DNA of 64,000 nt from JBELHR01 sp049607205 (lineage in GTDB: Bacteria > Bacteroidota > Bacteroidia > Flavobacteriales > Flavobacteriaceae), in NCBI GenBank assembly GCA_049607205.1, contig JBMYWH010000007.1, positions 1 through 64,000 on the forward strand, in the 5' to 3' direction. A model generated the notes under the pieces. The model saw nothing but the letters and a program-made list of their open reading frames with translations, was not told the DNA's origin and did not search any database. The position numbers were made by a program, and so were the translations under genes. Below, one piece after another: positions 51,027 to 59,552 of this stretch; position 1 is the first letter of the stretch, and each line of letters begins with the position of its first letter.

Positions 51027-53225
51027 ATGTCAGAGATTAAAAACATATCAAGACGAGGTTTCATCAAGAGTTTAGGTTTAGCTTCTGGTGGACTACTTAT
51101 CGCTTGTCAAACAGATTTCTTTAGTTCTTCAACCGAAGGTGAAATCTCTAAACATAATTTCCAACCTAACTTATTCGTTGAATTGGGCTCAGACGGGAAA
51201 CTTACTTTAGTCGCTTCAAGGTCAGAAATGGGAAATGGAGTACGAACTTCATTAACTTCTGTGATAGCAGATGAAATGGAAGCTTCTTGGGATCGAGTAG
51301 TCGTGAAACAGGCTACGGGGGATAAGAAATACGGTGATCAAAATACCGATGGTTCAAGATCCATTAGATATCTCTACGAAACCATGAGAGAAATGGGAGC
51401 TATGGCAAGAATGATGTTGATTGCTGCAGCTGCTCAGAAGTGGAATGTATCTCAAGAAGATTGTTATGCTAAAGAGCACCATGTATATTTAAAAAACAGT
51501 ACTAAAAAATTAGGCTTTGGAGAATTAGCACAGGCTGCTTCTCTATTAGAAGCGCCAAAAGAACTCAAGTTCAAAGACCCTAAGGATTTCAAATACATAG
51601 GATCATACCTTCCTGGAATTGATGTAATGGATTATGCCACAGGTAAGGCTAAATTCGGGATTGATAAGAGGATTGAAGGAATGAAATATGTCGCGATAGA
51701 TCGCTCACCAGATACATTTGGTAAGGTTGGGTCTTATGATCGCGATGCGGCTTTAGCGGTTTCAGGAGTAGAACAGGTATTAAACCTTCCTCGAGTAGAA
51801 CGCCCTTTTGGGGCTTTAGGTGGGGTCGCAGTAGTAGCCAGCAATACTTGGGCCGCCTTCAAAGGGAAATCTAAGTTGAATACCCAATGGGTTGCAGGAG
51901 AAAACGCCTCCTATGATACGGACCAGTATATGGATTATCTTACCAAGGCGGTCCATGAACAAGGTAAAACCATTAAAAATACCGGTGACCTAAAAAAAGG
52001 CTTTAAACAAGCAGATCAAATTATAGAATCTACCTTTCAATTACCTCATCTGGTTCATGCTCCTATGGAGGTTCCTAATGCCGTTGCCGTAGTAAGTGCA
52101 GATGGTTGTGAGGTCTGGGCTCCGACTCAAGACCCTCAAACGGCAAGAACTGAGGTGGCTGAATATTTAGGAATTGAAAAAGATAAAGTTACCATTAACG
52201 TCACCTTCTTAGGTGGAGGTTTTGGACGTAAGTCTAAGCCAGATTATATCGTAGAAGCCGTAGCCGTAGCAAGAGCAATCAAGGCGCCGGCGCAAGTGGT
52301 TTGGACCAGAGAAGACGATATCAAACATGCTTATTATCATACCATTTCTGCTCAATATCTCAAAGCAGGGATTGACGCCTCTGGAAAGGTGACTGCTTGG
52401 GAACATAGAATGGCATTTCCTTCTATTGCTTCTACCTTTACCTCTTTAGTGAATCGCCCACAAAGTTGGGAAGCGGCCTCAGCGACCAATATCCCCTATG
52501 TACTTCCTAATATGCGGGTAGCAACAGGAAAAGCTCCTGCTCATGTGAGGATAGGGTGGATGAGATCAGTAATCAACATTCCTCATGGTTTTTCTGTCAA
52601 TGTATTTATGGATGAATTAGCCCATAAAGCAGGGCAAGATCCTTTAGAATTCAGGCTTAATCTTATTGGTCCGGACAGAATAGAGGATACTAAGAACGAC
52701 TATAAATACGATACGGCACGCTTAAAACATGTTTTAAAGACTGTTGCAAAAAATGCAGACTGGGGCAAGAAATTACCTAAAGGACATGCACAAGGAATTG
52801 CGATACAATATTCCTTTTTATCCTATGCCGCTTCTGTTGTAGAGGTTTCCGTTGTGAATAATGAACTTAAGATACATCAAATACATCAAGTGATCGATTG
52901 TGGTAAAGCCATCAATAAAAACACCATAGAATCCCAAATGCAAGGAGCCGCAATTTTTGGCCTATCCTTAGCTTATTATGGTAAAATATCTGCGAAAAAT
53001 GGAGCTATTCAGCAAAGCAATTTTAATGATTATCAAATGATTAGAATGAATCAAGCACCTCCAGTTCATGTGGAAATTATTGATTCTGATGAGAAACCTA
53101 CAGGTGTTGGGGAACCGGGAGTTCCACCAATTGCACCAGCACTGGTAAACGCAATCTTTAAAGCCACAGGAAAGCGCTATCATTCTTTGCCATTAAATGA
53201 GGTTTCAGACTTAAAACTCTCCTAG
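51027..53225 (+). CDS. Molybdopterin-binding subunit, isoquinoline 1-oxidoreductase/aldehyde dehydrogenase type
   Basis: 732 residues. The N-terminus is a twin-arginine signal (SRRGFIKSLGLASGGLLIAC, R9-R10) ending in a lipobox-like Cys27, so a TAT-exported lipoprotein is likely. The Mo-binding domains follow the IorB pattern with FGRKSKPDYIVEAVAVA and the catalytic-type glutamate in GVGEPGVPPIAPA near residue 700. There is no FAD subunit gene, as in other two-subunit IorAB enzymes. It probably oxidises an aldehyde or N-heterocycle in the periplasm. Substrate unknown. Confidence 0.92.
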   Translation: MSEIKNISRRGFIKSLGLASGGLLIACQTDFFSSSTEGEISKHNFQPNLFVELGSDGKLTLVASRSEMGNGVRTSLTSVIADEMEASWDRVVVKQATGDKKYGDQNTDGSRSIRYLYETMREMGAMARMMLIAAAAQKWNVSQEDCYAKEHHVYLKNSTKKLGFGELAQAASLLEAPKELKFKDPKDFKYIGSYLPGIDVMDYATGKAKFGIDKRIEGMKYVAIDRSPDTFGKVGSYDRDAALAVSGVEQVLNLPRVERPFGALGGVAVVASNTWAAFKGKSKLNTQWVAGENASYDTDQYMDYLTKAVHEQGKTIKNTGDLKKGFKQADQIIESTFQLPHLVHAPMEVPNAVAVVSADGCEVWAPTQDPQTARTEVAEYLGIEKDKVTINVTFLGGGFGRKSKPDYIVEAVAVARAIKAPAQVVWTREDDIKHAYYHTISAQYLKAGIDASGKVTAWEHRMAFPSIASTFTSLVNRPQSWEAASATNIPYVLPNMRVATGKAPAHVRIGWMRSVINIPHGFSVNVFMDELAHKAGQDPLEFRLNLIGPDRIEDTKNDYKYDTARLKHVLKTVAKNADWGKKLPKGHAQGIAIQYSFLSYAASVVEVSVVNNELKIHQIHQVIDCGKAINKNTIESQMQGAAIFGLSLAYYGKISAKNGAIQQSNFNDYQMIRMNQAPPVHVEIIDSDEKPTGVGEPGVPPIAPALVNAIFKATGKRYHSLPLNEVSDLKLS

Positions 53226-53231
53226 TTTAAC

Positions 53232-54002
53232 ATGCAAGATTGGATCTCAAAAGCGGCTGCGCTCAAAGAGCAGGGTATTCCTTTTGCCCTGATAACCGTA
53301 ACGGGTATTAAAGGCTCTGCTCCTTGTAAATTAGGAGGAAAAATGATTGTCCTTCCTCAGGGTGAGATTCACGGTACTATAGGGGGAGGGAAACTCGAGT
53401 TTCAAGTCATAGATCACTGCGTTTCTAAACTTCAAAAAGATCAAAAGGAAAAAGTTGAATCTCTAAACTTTGTTCTGGGACCAGATTTCGAACAATGCTG
53501 CGGAGGACAAGTTGAATTACTTATGGAATTACACAATACAAATCCACAGCTTTTCATCTGTGGTGCCGGTCATATCGGTCTTCAATTGGCTAGAATTATG
53601 GTGGACAGCCCTTTTGATATAAAACTCTTGGATACTCGGCCTAATTGGGCTTCAAAAATTGAGATTCCCCTGGGCGTCGCATTTCTCCACTACGACTTTG
53701 ACCTTTATAAAACCAAGCTGAATTGGCAACTCAAAAACTATATCATCATTTTAACTCATGACCATCAATTGGACTTTGAGATCACGGCACTCGCCTTAGA
53801 ACAAAAAAGTGATTTCATAGGACTCATTGGGTCTAAAACTAAGGCAGCAAAGTTCGATTCCAAGTTCAGAGCTCAGCTTCCTAACCTTCCTGGAATGTCT
53901 GAAGTACATTGTCCAGTTGGCTTGGACTTAGGAGGACAAACTCCTAATGAAATAGCTATTTCCGTAGCAGCTCAACTCCTTAAAACTCATTATGGGCACT
54001 GA
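53232..54002 (+). CDS. XdhC/CoxF family molybdenum cofactor insertion protein
   Basis: 256 residues: an N-terminal XdhC-CoxI domain (GTIGGGKLEFQVIDH, EQCCGGQVELL) and a C-terminal Rossmann domain starting FICGAGHIGLQLARI. It binds the sulfurated cofactor and delivers it to the large subunit. It lies 6 bp after the molybdopterin subunit gene and overlaps the nucleotidyltransferase gene by 11 bp. Cytoplasmic. Confidence 0.92.
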   Translation: MQDWISKAAALKEQGIPFALITVTGIKGSAPCKLGGKMIVLPQGEIHGTIGGGKLEFQVIDHCVSKLQKDQKEKVESLNFVLGPDFEQCCGGQVELLMELHNTNPQLFICGAGHIGLQLARIMVDSPFDIKLLDTRPNWASKIEIPLGVAFLHYDFDLYKTKLNWQLKNYIIILTHDHQLDFEITALALEQKSDFIGLIGSKTKAAKFDSKFRAQLPNLPGMSEVHCPVGLDLGGQTPNEIAISVAAQLLKTHYGH

Positions 54003-54603
54003 TCCAAGCTACAGTTTGATCCTTCTTGCTGGAGGAAAATCTTCGAGAATGGGAAGTCCTAAAGGTTTACTGAAATTTAGAAATCAAACATGGCTAGAGC
54101 ATCAGGTTTCACAATTTCATAAAACCGGGATAAAGGGAGAAGTATATGTGGGTATCGGCTTCGATGCCCAGCGGTATTTAGATTATGAATTTGAGAATCA
54201 GCAGTGGTTTTGGGTTCAGAACCCGAATCCAGAACTTGGACCTTTTTCAACCTTACAGGCTTGCCTTAAAAAAGTTAACAGTGATTATTGTATCATTCAA
54301 CCCGTAGATATTCCTTTACCCTGCGCTGAGGAATTTAAAAAACTTCTTGACGCTAGAGAAGCTATTTCTATTGCTGAATTTGAAAAACAACATGCACATC
54401 CGGTAATCTTGCGCAGAGATGTTTATAAAGACCTCTTAAATATCGATGCGGAAGACCCTGAATTTCGATTGGATAAACAACTCAAAAAAAGGACAAAACT
54501 CATCACTTATGTTGCCTTAAAAGATTCTTCAATTTTGAAAAACCTCAACAGTCCACAAGATTATAATTCGTATCTTGTAGACTATGAATGTACTGATCAT
54601 TAA
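53992..54603 (+). CDS. MobA-like nucleotidyltransferase (molybdenum cofactor cytidylyl/guanylyl transferase)
   Basis: 203 residues of the NTP-transferase fold: LLAGGKSSRMGSPKGLLKF (11-29) is the nucleotide-binding loop, with PVDIPLP for metal binding and HPVILRRD. Because xanthine-dehydrogenase-type enzymes often carry the cytosine dinucleotide cofactor, a MocA-like CTP specificity is likely, but GTP cannot be excluded. Overlaps XdhC by 11 bp and the next gene by 20 bp, so strongly coupled. Confidence 0.88.
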   Translation: MGTDPSYSLILLAGGKSSRMGSPKGLLKFRNQTWLEHQVSQFHKTGIKGEVYVGIGFDAQRYLDYEFENQQWFWVQNPNPELGPFSTLQACLKKVNSDYCIIQPVDIPLPCAEEFKKLLDAREAISIAEFEKQHAHPVILRRDVYKDLLNIDAEDPEFRLDKQLKKRTKLITYVALKDSSILKNLNSPQDYNSYLVDYECTDH

Positions 54604-55162
54604 TGGGGCTTCTCAGGTTTTTTATAAGGACTCAGGGAAGCTAAATAAAGAAATAGAAAAGGCTTGTGAGGTTCACTTACTTTCCAAGGAAAACCATGTT
54701 CAACTCACTCATGTGGATCAAGTTCTCGACTTAAAAGAAGAAGTTGAAAAATGGCTCTGGGCGGATCTAATTATATTTCATACACCGGTCTGGTGGTTCG
54801 GATTACCTTATCCATTCAAAGGATATTTAGACAATGTATTTACTGAAGGGCAACAACGAATTTATAAAAATGATGGAAGGTCTTCTTCAAGCCCCAAACT
54901 CAACTATGGCAAAGGAGGTTTACTAAATTCAAAGTATATGTTGATTACAACATGGAATGCTCCTGAAGAAACATTTACCACTCCTGGAGAGCTGATGTAT
55001 CAAAGACCTCCGGATGAAGGTGTTTTCTATGGCTTTCACAAAATGTGCTCTTTCATAGGACTAGAACCTATTGAAGGATTTCATTTTTATGATGTTGTAA
55101 AAGACATGGACTTCGAAAAATCCATGTCTGATTTTGTGAATCACTTAGAACGAACTCTCTAG
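54584..55162 (+). CDS. Flavodoxin-like NAD(P)H oxidoreductase (MdaB type)
   Basis: 192 residues with the MdaB/KefF flavodoxin-like fold: the N-terminal strand VLIINGA, the FMN phosphate region, then HTPVWWFGLPYPFKGYLDNVFTEG and a C-terminal MCSFIGLEPIEGFHFYDV. MdaB enzymes reduce quinones by two electrons using NADPH. It overlaps the preceding nucleotidyltransferase gene by 20 bp and probably belongs to the same operon; a role in handling quinones or oxidants from the molybdenum enzyme is inference. Confidence 0.88.
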   Translation: MNVLIINGASQVFYKDSGKLNKEIEKACEVHLLSKENHVQLTHVDQVLDLKEEVEKWLWADLIIFHTPVWWFGLPYPFKGYLDNVFTEGQQRIYKNDGRSSSSPKLNYGKGGLLNSKYMLITTWNAPEETFTTPGELMYQRPPDEGVFYGFHKMCSFIGLEPIEGFHFYDVVKDMDFEKSMSDFVNHLERTL

Positions 55163-55881
55163 CTGAATCTTTTTTCTAAAGCTATCGCTCCAGGAAAAAG
55201 AATATTATTTTCTAAGTGAATATGTCGATGTAGGTCTTCTTCGAATTCCTTTAGTTTTTCAAACAGAACTCTGTAACTCATACAGGCATCTGCAGGAGGA
55301 GTATAATTATCGGTCAAAAAGGCAATTCTTCTAAATCGCTCTCCTTCTGTATCGTGTTCATGCTCCATTTGAGCGATAGGATTAGAGGCTTGACCGAATC
55401 CAGGGCGCTCCAATTCCGTTTCATTCAGTTTCGCTTCAACCAAAGCTTTGATATAAGGAAACAAAACCATTTCCTCTTTATTTAAATGAAAGGTCAAATC
55501 AGCCGCAGCACCTCTAAAAAGTTCATAAACCTCAATCAACTCAGGATGTCTTTCTCCATGAACTCGTGCTACTTTTTCGGCATATTGCATGATATATGGA
55601 ATGTTTTCTCTTACATATCTATGGTGAGTTTTCTCTATAAAATCAACTACTAAATCCAGAGGTAATTTTCTAAAGTCCATTCCTTGATCCACTCCTGAAG
55701 TTTGAAGTTTATCTTGAATTTGAGCCAGAATCTCATCAGGGTTTAATCCTTTTTTTGAACAAGCTTTTTCTATACTAATTCCTCCACCGCAACAGAAATC
55801 AATCCCATTGGCCTTAAAAACATCTGCTAATCGGTAATCTTGAGCTACTAAGTCTCCTACCCTATCTTGAACATCAATCAT
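55159..55881 (-). CDS. Iron-sulfur cluster repair di-iron protein (RIC/ScdA/YtfE)
   Basis: 240 residues. The N-terminal DUF542 domain carries the C30-C31 pair (DFCCGGG). The hemerythrin-like domain follows, with ligands in HHRYV, HGERHPE, HLNKEE, MEHEHDTEGERF and HRHIHLENN. It repairs Fe-S clusters damaged by nitric oxide or oxidants. The Rrf2 regulator gene divergent from it (94 bp away) is the likely NO- or Fe-S-sensing controller. Cytoplasmic. Confidence 0.94.
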   Translation of the reverse strand: MIDVQDRVGDLVAQDYRLADVFKANGIDFCCGGGISIEKACSKKGLNPDEILAQIQDKLQTSGVDQGMDFRKLPLDLVVDFIEKTHHRYVRENIPYIMQYAEKVARVHGERHPELIEVYELFRGAAADLTFHLNKEEMVLFPYIKALVEAKLNETELERPGFGQASNPIAQMEHEHDTEGERFRRIAFLTDNYTPPADACMSYRVLFEKLKEFEEDLHRHIHLENNILFPGAIALEKRFS

Positions 55882-55975
55882 ATTAATCTAATTTTAAGTG
55901 ACAAAGGTAATGGTTTACTAATAAAAGATAAAAAGGTCTTTTACTTTTTTAGATAAGATTAACTATCTTTACATT

Positions 55976-56407
55976 ATGATTTTTTCAAAAGCATGTACAT
56001 ATGGACTTCGATCATTAGTATTCATCGCTAACCACTCGAAAGAAGGAGAAAAAGTAAGCATTAAACAAATAGCTAAATCTACAGACACGCCTGAACCTTA
56101 TGTAGGTAAAATACTACAACTCTTCGTCAAGAAAAACTTACTGAGTTCCTCTAAAGGACCTAAAGGAGGCTTTTATTTAACAGAGGAGCAACTTAAAATA
56201 CCGATTTTCAATGTCGTTGAAGAAATAGATGGGGGTGATTTAATGACTAAATGCAGTTTAGGTTTTCAGACCTGCTCAGACCACAGACCGTGCCCAGTCC
56301 ATACACAATTCAAAAAAATTCGTTCCGAGATCAATGCCATGCTCGAAGGAACAACTATAGAAAACATGAGTACTTCCGTTTTAGAGGGAAGGGCTTTTCT
56401 TTATTAA
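55976..56407 (+). CDS. Rrf2 family transcriptional regulator (NsrR/IscR-like)
   Basis: 143 residues with the winged helix-turn-helix of Rrf2 proteins and the three-cysteine cluster C93-x6-C100-x5-C106 that can bind an iron-sulfur cluster. Divergent from the RIC/ScdA gene, a typical NsrR-type arrangement for nitric oxide response. A TATCTTTA -7-like box lies about 10 bp before its start. The HAD lipoprotein gene follows by 14 bp and may be cotranscribed. Confidence 0.92.
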   Translation: MIFSKACTYGLRSLVFIANHSKEGEKVSIKQIAKSTDTPEPYVGKILQLFVKKNLLSSSKGPKGGFYLTEEQLKIPIFNVVEEIDGGDLMTKCSLGFQTCSDHRPCPVHTQFKKIRSEINAMLEGTTIENMSTSVLEGRAFLY

Positions 56408-56421
56408 TAAAATTAATCCTT

Positions 56422-57411
56422 ATGAAACATTATCATATTTGGATTATGGCTATCCTTATGGTTAGCTGTAGTCCGAAACCTCAAGAGAAGGTTTATCTAG
56501 AATCGTGGAACAACAACGATCACAAGACAGAAATTTTAGAATTTGTGAGCAATGCAGAAAATGAAAACAGTGAAGGATACATTGCCTTAGAGGATAGGAT
56601 TGCTGTATTTGACAATGATGGAACACTATGGACTGAAAAACCTTTGTACAATCACTTTTTAGCTGTTTTTGCCAGGTTCGAATCACTGATCAAAGATGAC
56701 CCTTCTTTAAAAGAAGTAGAGCCTTACAAGGGGATTCATAACTTCATTCAAACCAAAGATCCTCATGCATTGTCTTTTTTAATGGAAGAACTCAATCAAG
56801 GCAAGTTCAATGAGCTCTTCGGAAATCTAGTAGGTGTGCCTTATGCCGGAATGAGCGTTGAGGAATTTGTGCAATGGAATAAAGACTATTTTTCTTCTTG
56901 GAAGCATCCTAAACTTGATCTTTCTCTAAATCAAACGACCTATAAACCAATGAAGGAATTGATTACACTATTGAAAGATCACGGATTCCAAGTGTATATC
57001 TTTACCGCCGATGAATCAGCTTTTCTAAAAATATTTTCTGAAGAATTATATGGAATTCCTCCACAAAACGTATTCGGATCTACTGTGTATTTAGAATATA
57101 AAGAAGGTAAACTTCGTCGTTCTGATCAAGGCTTATGGGTGAACAATTGGGGCAACAAAGCCAATTTAATCTATCACACTTTTAACAAGAGACCGACTTT
57201 TGCCGCAGGTAACTCCAATGGAGATTTTGAAATGCTACAATACGTCAATAGTCAAAAGGGACCACATATGAGTTTGATGGTACATCATACGGATGCCGAA
57301 CGAGAAACTGCTTACGATGGGCATACCGAAAAGGTCCTACCTTATGGAAAGGAAAATGGCTATCTAATAGTTGATATGAAAAATGATTGGAAGACTATCT
57401 TTGACAAATAA
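56422..57411 (+). CDS. HAD family phosphatase, lipoprotein
   Basis: 329 residues with lipobox Cys16 (LMVSC), so membrane-anchored and probably periplasmic. HAD motif I is VFDNDGTLW (D64, D66); motif II/III regions are VYIFTADES and FAAGNSNGDFEML with the acidic pair. Cap-like helices lie between them. It resembles phosphoserine-phosphatase-like HAD proteins; a periplasmic phosphomonoesterase is likely. Start at 56422 begins the signal; the frame extends upstream to 56251 inside the Rrf2 gene and is not used. Ends at a strong terminator. Confidence 0.85.
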   Translation: MKHYHIWIMAILMVSCSPKPQEKVYLESWNNNDHKTEILEFVSNAENENSEGYIALEDRIAVFDNDGTLWTEKPLYNHFLAVFARFESLIKDDPSLKEVEPYKGIHNFIQTKDPHALSFLMEELNQGKFNELFGNLVGVPYAGMSVEEFVQWNKDYFSSWKHPKLDLSLNQTTYKPMKELITLLKDHGFQVYIFTADESAFLKIFSEELYGIPPQNVFGSTVYLEYKEGKLRRSDQGLWVNNWGNKANLIYHTFNKRPTFAAGNSNGDFEMLQYVNSQKGPHMSLMVHHTDAERETAYDGHTEKVLPYGKENGYLIVDMKNDWKTIFDK

Positions 57412-57416
57412 GAATT

Positions 57417-57453
57417 AAAAAGTCCCTCAACTCAGAGAGTTTTGGGACTTTTT
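57417..57453. terminator. Bidirectional terminator between HAD and amylase genes
   Basis: Ten-base stem AAAAAGTCCC / GGGACTTTTT with a 17-base loop that can itself pair (ACTC / GAGT), located between converging genes. Confidence 0.85.
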
Positions 57454-57479
57454 TTAATACGATATACTTCACTATACCA

Positions 57480-59339
57480 TTATTTTATTTGCAACATCAA
57501 GGCTGAAGTTGCAGGGATTTCAATTGTTCCTTGATCCAGTTGATAAACTTTTCCTGTCAGAACATCTACAGCTTGTTGACCGTCCTTTATACTCTCTTTG
57601 AATCGAGCTAAATCTAAAACGTAAGCGGCTTCATTTTTATTGAAAATAGACATAAACGTTTCGTCTTCATTCATCCTGAACATCACATAAGTTTCTTCCT
57701 TAGGAATATAATGTACTAGTTTTCCATTCTGAAGTGCTTTGTGAGAGGTGCGTAAATGATTTAAGGTTTTGATGGTGTTTTGGGCTTGTAAAGCCTCATC
57801 CGACAAACCTTCCCCTTCAAAAGCATTAACCTCATCTCCAGCCCATCCTCCTGGCATGTCTATACGCAACTTACCGTGATCACCAGGGTTTTCAGGATAA
57901 GACATTAGGATTTCAGTTCCGTAATATACTTGTGGAATTCCTCTCATCGTATATAAGTAGATCAATCCCATATTATATAAATCCAGATTCTCATTTATTT
58001 GATCGAAGATTCTTGCCATGTCATGATTATCTAAGAAAATCACCAAGTTCGATGGGTTTGGATATAAGAAATCATTGGCTAACATTTCATAAGCCTCATC
58101 GAAAGAGTTCTTCCAAGGCTCTACTCCCTTGTTTAAAGAGTTTATAATTGCTTGTTGGTTTGGAAAATCCATCATCGAAGGAGAACTTGATACAAATCCA
58201 TCAGCATTAACTTTTCCAGCTTGCCATCGAGCTACAATTGCTGGGTTCACACTCCATTCTTCCCCTACAATATTGAAATTAGGGTACTCATTCATAATTG
58301 CAGCTGACCACTCATTACTGAATTTAGGGTCTGCATAAGAATAGGTGTCTTGACGAATTCCCTGAACACCTGCGTACTCAATCCAGAAAATCGAATTTTG
58401 AATCAAATATTTAGCAAGTAATTCATTAGATTGGTTAAGGTCAGGCATGCGGTCCACAAACCATCCGTCTGTATATCCAATAACTTCAGATTCTGGGGCA
58501 TAAGGATCGGCTAGAACCGTTCTTTTGTGATTGGTATATGGAGGATCGTTCTTCTGATCCGCATAGTGATACCAATCCTTTGTTGGAAGGTCTTCTGTCC
58601 AATAATGATAGCGTCCATTATGGTTATTAACCTGATCCATAATCACTTTAATCCCTCTTTCATTAGCTTCCTTAATAAGGTCTACATAATCTTGATTACT
58701 TCCATATCTAGGGTCAATTTTATAATAATCCGTAATTGCATAGCCGTGATAAGAATATTCTGGTTGATTACTCTCAAGCAATGGACAAATCCATAGAGAA
58801 GTGAATCCCATTTCTTCAATATAATCTAAGTGATCTCTAATTCCTTGAATATCCCCTCCATGACGTTTTGCAGCATCATTACGGTCTGTATCTTGATAGG
58901 TTTCTTTTACAGAATCGTTGCTTGGATCTCCATTGGCAAAACGGTCTGGAGTCACTAAATACATCACATCTGTATTGTCAAATCCTTGTCTCTCACTAGA
59001 ACCTACTGCTCTTTCTTTTAAAGAATAATTATAGGTCAACTTCGTTTTCTTCCCTTTTTTAAATTTAATTAAAACATCGCCAGGGCTAGTTTCTGGATCA
59101 ATACTTAGGTTTAGGAATAAGTAGTTCGGGCTATCCACTTTTATAGTCTCTTGTAATACTACTCCGTCATAGTCAATGCTTGGAGTCAGTTCAGAGATTT
59201 GATCCCCGTGAATTAAAATTTGTAATTCGGTATTATGCATTCCAACCCACCAAAAGCTAGGCTCTACTTTTTCAATTTTCTGAGCATTCATCCCAAATGT
59301 TAAAAGCAACAGGATTAGACTAGTATAAATATTCTTCAT
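57480..59339 (-). CDS. GH13 alpha-amylase family enzyme (cyclomaltodextrinase/neopullulanase type)
   Basis: 619 residues: a Sec signal peptide (about 1-19), an N-terminal Ig-like domain (22-108) of the cyclomaltodextrinase type, the catalytic barrel (about 120-540) and a small C-terminal beta domain. The predicted nucleophile is D331 (GIRQD), acid/base E360 (NIVGEE) and third carboxylate D440 (FLDNHD). It hydrolyses alpha-1,4 glucans in the periplasm, SusA-like. It is monocistronic and not linked to a SusC/D pair in this window, although a GH97 lies at the other end. Confidence 0.92.
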   Translation of the reverse strand: MKNIYTSLILLLLTFGMNAQKIEKVEPSFWWVGMHNTELQILIHGDQISELTPSIDYDGVVLQETIKVDSPNYLFLNLSIDPETSPGDVLIKFKKGKKTKLTYNYSLKERAVGSSERQGFDNTDVMYLVTPDRFANGDPSNDSVKETYQDTDRNDAAKRHGGDIQGIRDHLDYIEEMGFTSLWICPLLESNQPEYSYHGYAITDYYKIDPRYGSNQDYVDLIKEANERGIKVIMDQVNNHNGRYHYWTEDLPTKDWYHYADQKNDPPYTNHKRTVLADPYAPESEVIGYTDGWFVDRMPDLNQSNELLAKYLIQNSIFWIEYAGVQGIRQDTYSYADPKFSNEWSAAIMNEYPNFNIVGEEWSVNPAIVARWQAGKVNADGFVSSSPSMMDFPNQQAIINSLNKGVEPWKNSFDEAYEMLANDFLYPNPSNLVIFLDNHDMARIFDQINENLDLYNMGLIYLYTMRGIPQVYYGTEILMSYPENPGDHGKLRIDMPGGWAGDEVNAFEGEGLSDEALQAQNTIKTLNHLRTSHKALQNGKLVHYIPKEETYVMFRMNEDETFMSIFNKNEAAYVLDLARFKESIKDGQQAVDVLTGKVYQLDQGTIEIPATSALMLQIK

Positions 59340-59427
59340 AAAACAAATTAATTAGGTAAGACAAAGATAACACAATTGATTCTTAAGCCTTTAAGTCTCT
59401 TGTAATTAACATATATTTTGTTTTTTA

Positions 59428-59537
59428 TTTTGAATTAATTTAGAATATGGTTATCTTTAAGTGTTATTTATTTATTAAATAATTTTTCTTTTTCATAGCA
59501 ATAGAACGGTTTGGCTTTTACCAAACCGTTTTCTTTT
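59428..59537 (+). promoter_or_regulatory. Promoter and terminator-like hairpin leader before MFS gene
   Basis: TTTTG (59428-59432) and TATCTTTA (59452-59459) with a 19-bp spacer make a good promoter. The leader then contains a perfect ten-base hairpin AACGGTTTGG / CCAAACCGTT (59505-59530) followed by TTCTTTT, 22 bp before the ATG. This looks like an intrinsic terminator inside the leader, hence an attenuator or a short independent RNA. Confidence 0.5.
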
Positions 59538-59552
59538 GAATAAAATCAGTTT

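Noticed and set aside
53968..54603. Overlaps of 11 and 20 bp between XdhC, MobA-like and MdaB genes as frameshifts
   Set aside because: All three frames encode complete domains with proper starts; the overlaps fit translational coupling.
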